Below are positions 7,403 to 10,645 of a stretch of 10,645 nucleotides of DNA, in pieces (the stretch's first letter is position 1; every line of letters begins with the position of its first letter). A program made the position numbers and the translations under genes. The stretch is from the NCBI GenBank assembly GCA_024278775.1, contig JAJRSP010000169.1, positions 1 to 10,645 on the forward strand. Reading direction: 5' to 3'. The notes beneath the pieces were generated by a model. The model saw only the letters and a program-made list of their open reading frames with translations. It ran no database searches and had not been told where the DNA came from. Source of the DNA: Planctomycetota bacterium. Lineage in GTDB: Bacteria > Planctomycetota > Phycisphaerae > UBA1845.

Positions 7403-10400
7403 ATGACTAATCCTCTTCGAATCCACACACGCACACGCGAGGTCGGCCGCAAGATTTTCGCCCTGGCGGATCAGGCCAGGCCCAGGGTCTGGCAGCGATC
7501 ATGGTGGCTCGATGTCGGGATGCAGATGCTCGACGGCGATGAGTCGCTTTGCACCCGAGCGTTCCAATTTGTCGATTGCCTCCCCGCCCTCCGCACGAAT
7601 GCAGACGTGTGGCGGCATCTGAGCGAATACTTCGACGAAAGATACGTCCATCTGCCGCGTGCGATCCACAAGATGTTCGCACCGGGACCGCTGCTGGAAT
7701 GTCGTGAGAATGCTCTGGGCTGGGCGACACGGTTCGGCGCTCGCATCATGGCGGGGCGGTTCATCACGGGGTACGACGTCCCCAGTGTGCTCAAAACACT
7801 CACGCGACTACGAAACGATCGGATGGCCTTTACGCTCGACGTGCTCGGTGAGTTCACCACGAGTCGGCAATGCGCCGACCACTACGCCGGCGTTTATCAC
7901 GATCTGATGCAACGACTCGCGCCTCTGGCGAAGGAGTGGCCGGCCGACTCCAGGCTGGATGAAGACGCGCACGGTCCGATGCCGCGCGTCAACCTGTCGA
8001 TCAAGCTGACCGGTCTCGACCCCCATTTTGATCCGATTGATCCGAAACGCGCATTGGATCACGTCGGCGCACGACTACGACCGCTGCTTCGCCAGGCGCG
8101 TGAACTGGGCATTTTTATCAACATCGACATGGAGTCGTCGAAGTATCGTGATCTTACGCTCGAACTCTTTACGCAAATCTTGCTGGAGAAGGAGTTTCGC
8201 GACTGGTCGGACGTCGGCATCGTGTTACAAGCCTACCTTGTGGATGCGGAGCGTGACCTGGCACGCATCCTCTCCTGGCGCGAGCGGCGCGGGCACTCGT
8301 TCGCGATTCGCCTGGTCAAGGGGGCCTACTGGGACGCCGAAACCGCGGCGGCCGTTCGCGCCTACCAGTCCCCGCCGGTCTGGACGCGTAAGTGGGAAAC
8401 CGACGCCTGCTATGAACGCATGGTCAAGACCATGCTGGAACACGCCGACACCATTCGCCCGGCTTTCGCCAGCCACAACGTGCGCTCGCTGGCGACGATC
8501 GTCGCGCGCGCCGAGTCACTCGGGCTCACGACGCGGCACTACGAGGTGCAGATGTTGTACGGCATGGGTGACCCGCTGAAAAATGCATTGGCTGACCTCG
8601 GCTGCTGCGTACGGGTCTACTGCCCCTATGGTGATCTCATGCCCGGCATGGGCTATTTGATCCGCCGTCTTCTGGAAAACACTTCCAACGAGGGTTTTTT
8701 GAAACAGAGTTTCGGCGATCCCAGCGCTCACGAGCGACTGCTCGCCGACCCGGCGGTGGCGCGTCCGCCGAGCGCACCGCTTCCGAGGCGTTACTACCAG
8801 AACTCCGATCCGGAGGAGCCAATGTCCACGTTTATCAATGCGTCGCCCACTAACTTCGCCATCGCGGAACACAGAGACAAGATGATGGGGGCCTTCGGCT
8901 ATGTACGTGGCGAGTTGGGGCGGCACTACCCCCTCACGATTGACGGATCACCGGTTACCACGGAGCAGACGTTTAACACGCACAACCCGGCGAAACCGGC
9001 CGAGGTCATCGGGCACGTCTGCAAGGCCTCCACGGCCGACGTTGATCGTGCGGTGGCCGCGGCGCAGCGGGCGTTTCGCACGTGGCGTCATACGCCGGCC
9101 GCGACTCGCGCGGACCTGTGTCGCAAGGTGGCCGACCGTTTGGAGATGCGGCGGTTTGAACTGGCGGCCACGATGGCGCTTGAGGTCGGCAAACCGTGGC
9201 GCGAAGCTGACAGCGATATCACCGAGGCGATCGATCATTGGCGATACTACGCGGATCAGATCGAGCGCATCGAATCACGCCCCCGGCTGCGAAACATCCC
9301 CGGCGAGGATAACATGCTCACCTATTCCCCGAAGGGCGTGTGTGCGGTGATATCCCCGTGGGCGTTTCCGCTGGCCATTGTCTCTTGGATGACGAGTGCG
9401 GCGCTGGCCGCCGGAAACACGGTGGTCGTTAAACCCGCGCAGCAGGCCTCGGTCTTAGCGGCCAAGCTCATCGACATCCTTCACGACGTGGGGTTCCCGA
9501 ACGGCACGGTGAATTTCGTCCCCGGTGAGGGGGCCGTCATCGGCGAGCACCTCGTGGGGCATGAAGACGTCAACGTGGTCGCCTTCACCGGATCACAGAC
9601 GGTGGGTACACGGGTGATGGCTGCCGGCGCGGAGGTACGTCCCGGGCAGTCGTTCATCAAAAAGATGATCGTTGAGATGGGCGGCAAAAATGCAATCATC
9701 GTAGATGACGACGCCGATCTCGACGGAGCCGTGCAGGCCGTGATCGAATCCGCATTCGCCTTCGCGGGTCAGAAGTGTAGCAGTTGCAGCCGGCTGATCG
9801 TCGTCGACGGTGTGTACTCGACGTTTCTCGATCGCCTTGGTGAAGCGGTGGCATGTGTCGTCATCGGTCCGGCCGAGGCACCGGCCACCCTGGTCGGACC
9901 CGTCATGGACCTGGCGGCGAAGACGCGGGTCAACGACTACATCTCGATGGGCAAACGCGAGGGACGACTGATCGTTGAAGTGCCACTGCCCGGCGTATGC
10001 GGGGACGGCTTTTTCGTATCTCCCACGGTGATTGCCGACGTCGATCCGCGTTCGCGCCTGGCGCAGGAGGAGGTGTTCGGTCCGGTGCTGGCGGTGATGC
10101 GGGCGGAGACGTTCGACCACGCCCTGGAAATCGCCAACGACACACGTTACGCCCTCACCGGCGGTGTGTTTTCGCGAAGCCCCGCCCACATCGAGCAGGC
10201 CCGGCGTGACTTCGCCGTGGGAAACCTCTACATCAACCGGAGAATCACCGGCTCGCAGGTAGACGCGCAGCCGTTCGGCGGATTTCGACTCAGCGGGACC
10301 GGCGTCAAGGCAGGCTCGCCCGATTACCTCTTGCACTTTATGGACGCGCGCTGCATCACGGAGAACATGCAACGCAGCGGGTTGGTGCCGTCGGCACCGA

Positions 10401-10423
10401 AAACGGAGACTTCACAGCAGTAA
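7403..10423 (+). CDS. putA: bifunctional proline dehydrogenase / L-glutamate gamma-semialdehyde dehydrogenase (PutA)
   Basis: Predicted 1006-residue enzyme that oxidises L-proline to glutamate. An FAD proline dehydrogenase makes pyrroline-5-carboxylate, and after hydrolysis an NAD-dependent aldehyde dehydrogenase makes glutamate. The first half has NLSIKL (197-202), NIDMES (240-245), RLVKGAYWD (303-311), YEVQMLYGMGD (380-390) and RRLLENTSNE (421-430), the proline-binding PutA signature. The second half (from about 474) has EMGGKN with Glu758, FTGS (728-731) and GQKCSSCSR with the catalytic Cys792. The PW-FP motif at 652-656 reads PWAFP, where the family normally has Asn. There is no N-terminal ribbon-helix-helix domain, so it should not repress its own gene as in E. 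coli. It is a minimal PutA of about 1000 residues. The ATG at 7403 has no good Shine-Dalgarno; a TTG directly before it is also open. It starts 39 nt after addA, so co-transcription is possible. Confidence 0.95.
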   Translation: MTNPLRIHTRTREVGRKIFALADQARPRVWQRSWWLDVGMQMLDGDESLCTRAFQFVDCLPALRTNADVWRHLSEYFDERYVHLPRAIHKMFAPGPLLECRENALGWATRFGARIMAGRFITGYDVPSVLKTLTRLRNDRMAFTLDVLGEFTTSRQCADHYAGVYHDLMQRLAPLAKEWPADSRLDEDAHGPMPRVNLSIKLTGLDPHFDPIDPKRALDHVGARLRPLLRQARELGIFINIDMESSKYRDLTLELFTQILLEKEFRDWSDVGIVLQAYLVDAERDLARILSWRERRGHSFAIRLVKGAYWDAETAAAVRAYQSPPVWTRKWETDACYERMVKTMLEHADTIRPAFASHNVRSLATIVARAESLGLTTRHYEVQMLYGMGDPLKNALADLGCCVRVYCPYGDLMPGMGYLIRRLLENTSNEGFLKQSFGDPSAHERLLADPAVARPPSAPLPRRYYQNSDPEEPMSTFINASPTNFAIAEHRDKMMGAFGYVRGELGRHYPLTIDGSPVTTEQTFNTHNPAKPAEVIGHVCKASTADVDRAVAAAQRAFRTWRHTPAATRADLCRKVADRLEMRRFELAATMALEVGKPWREADSDITEAIDHWRYYADQIERIESRPRLRNIPGEDNMLTYSPKGVCAVISPWAFPLAIVSWMTSAALAAGNTVVVKPAQQASVLAAKLIDILHDVGFPNGTVNFVPGEGAVIGEHLVGHEDVNVVAFTGSQTVGTRVMAAGAEVRPGQSFIKKMIVEMGGKNAIIVDDDADLDGAVQAVIESAFAFAGQKCSSCSRLIVVDGVYSTFLDRLGEAVACVVIGPAEAPATLVGPVMDLAAKTRVNDYISMGKREGRLIVEVPLPGVCGDGFFVSPTVIADVDPRSRLAQEEVFGPVLAVMRAETFDHALEIANDTRYALTGGVFSRSPAHIEQARRDFAVGNLYINRRITGSQVDAQPFGGFRLSGTGVKAGSPDYLLHFMDARCITENMQRSGLVPSAPKTETSQQ
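8812..8824 (+). promoter_or_regulatory. internal ribosome binding site and ATG at the putA domain junction
   Basis: GGAGG at 8812-8816 is followed by 5 nt and an in-frame ATG at 8822 (codon 474). This lies in the linker between the proline dehydrogenase and aldehyde dehydrogenase halves. Translation from here would give a 533-residue stand-alone glutamate-semialdehyde dehydrogenase. That matches the roughly 515-residue length of monofunctional family members, and the next residues resemble the N-terminus of such proteins. The match to a ribosome binding site is better than that of the putA start itself. The encoded PEEPM could also produce it by chance. Confidence 0.45.
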
Positions 10424-10432
10424 CGCCTGCTG
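10415..10432 (+). other. inverted repeat spanning the putA stop codon
   Basis: CAGCAG-TAACGC-CTGCTG is a perfect 6-bp stem whose loop holds the TAA stop codon of putA. No T-run follows, so it is not a standard terminator. It may stabilise the putA message or separate it from the small gene downstream. Confidence 0.25.
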
Positions 10433-10435
10433 CCG

Positions 10436-10441
10436 TAGACT
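10436..10441 (+). promoter_or_regulatory. weak -10 candidate before the microprotein gene
   Basis: TAGACT lies 19 nt after TTCACA (10411-10416), which is five of six to the -35 consensus, at the end of putA. The spacing is long and the -10 matches only four of six. If used, transcription would begin near 10448 and give a leader of about 50 nt for the 28-residue gene. Read-through from putA is an equally good explanation. Confidence 0.2.
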
Positions 10442-10499
10442 GGCCCCACGCGGGTGACCGGTTGATTGTCTGGACACGCGACTATGGAAAGGGGACCGT

Positions 10500-10586
10500 A
10501 TGATTTCGGCCGAATTGTTCACGACGAGTCTCATCAATGCAATCATCATCGGATTGCTTCTGATCCTGCTCGGACAACGTTTTTAG
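10500..10586 (+). CDS. 28-residue single-span membrane microprotein
   Basis: A complete short frame, ATG to TAG. It starts 76 nt after the putA stop. A strong Shine-Dalgarno, AAGGGG at 10489-10494, lies 5 nt before the ATG. The peptide has a short polar start (MISAELFTTS) and a hydrophobic core (INAIIIGLLLILLG, residues 12-25), then ends in GQRF. This is one transmembrane helix with a basic end, which by the positive-inside rule suggests the C-terminus faces the cytoplasm. Size and layout resemble small accessory subunits of membrane transporters or oxidases. It lacks the features I know for KdpF or MetS-type peptides, so I name no family. Being next to putA, it could serve a proline transporter encoded beyond the window edge; that is speculation. 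Confidence 0.6.
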   Translation: MISAELFTTSLINAIIIGLLLILLGQRF

Positions 10587-10645
10587 AACTCCGTAACACA
10601 CTAGAGCATTCTACGTTATTGTGTAGCGTCATAGCCGCATCCCTG
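10587..10645. other. right edge, no gene seen
   Basis: This short AT-richer stretch follows the microprotein gene. It has weak inverted repeats such as TAGA-GCAT-TCTA (within about 10601-10614) but no hairpin plus T-run. It may contain promoter elements for the next gene, but none can be assigned. Confidence 0.35.

Noticed and set aside
9593..10372. 259-residue minus-strand frame inside putA
   Set aside because: Antisense shadow of the aldehyde dehydrogenase half, whose catalytic motifs are all on the plus strand.
1..10645. Defence island, mobile element, CRISPR array or integrase attachment site
   Set aside because: No transposase, integrase, Cas, toxin-antitoxin or restriction-modification motif, no regular repeat array and no terminal inverted repeats. 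AddA alone is a housekeeping repair enzyme.

Overview
The window is GC-rich bacterial DNA, probably chromosomal. It holds three genes on the minus strand (left third), two very large genes on the plus strand (right two thirds) and one tiny plus-strand gene at the right edge. I see no phage, transposon, CRISPR, rRNA or tRNA signal. Three traits suggest Planctomycetota or a similar Gram-negative lineage: lipoproteins that join a PPC domain to a metzincin protease, a small MJ0042-like zinc-ribbon protein, and uneven use of Shine-Dalgarno sites. This placement is inference; no marker gene settles it.

Left block, minus strand, read right to left. A GTG-started lipoprotein (3153-1828) and a paralogous lipoprotein (1722-556) each carry a lipobox signal peptide, a PPC-type beta domain and an HExxHxxGxxH zinc site with a Met-turn. 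They are a tandem duplication of a predicted surface metzincin. The upstream copy has an extra 60-residue tail with three cysteines. A 74-residue zinc-ribbon protein (382-158) follows in the same direction.

A divergent intergenic region of about 310 bp (3154-3463) separates this block from the plus-strand genes. It contains a perfect TATAAT whose predicted transcription start lies almost on the next ATG.

Right block, plus strand. The first gene is an AddA-type (RecB-family) helicase-nuclease of 1299 residues with all helicase motifs and the C-terminal nuclease motifs. No addB partner is visible. After 39 nt comes a minimal bifunctional PutA of 1006 residues (proline dehydrogenase plus glutamate-semialdehyde dehydrogenase), which oxidises proline to glutamate. 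It has an in-frame ATG with a strong Shine-Dalgarno exactly at the domain junction. It also has Ala in place of the usually conserved Asn in the PW(N)FP active-site motif. A 28-residue single-membrane-span microprotein with a strong Shine-Dalgarno follows 76 nt after putA.

The two plus-strand enzymes have no known functional link, so their adjacency is probably incidental or only transcriptional. The items most worth a second look are the putA internal start, the putA Asn-to-Ala change, the microprotein and the metzincin lipoprotein pair.
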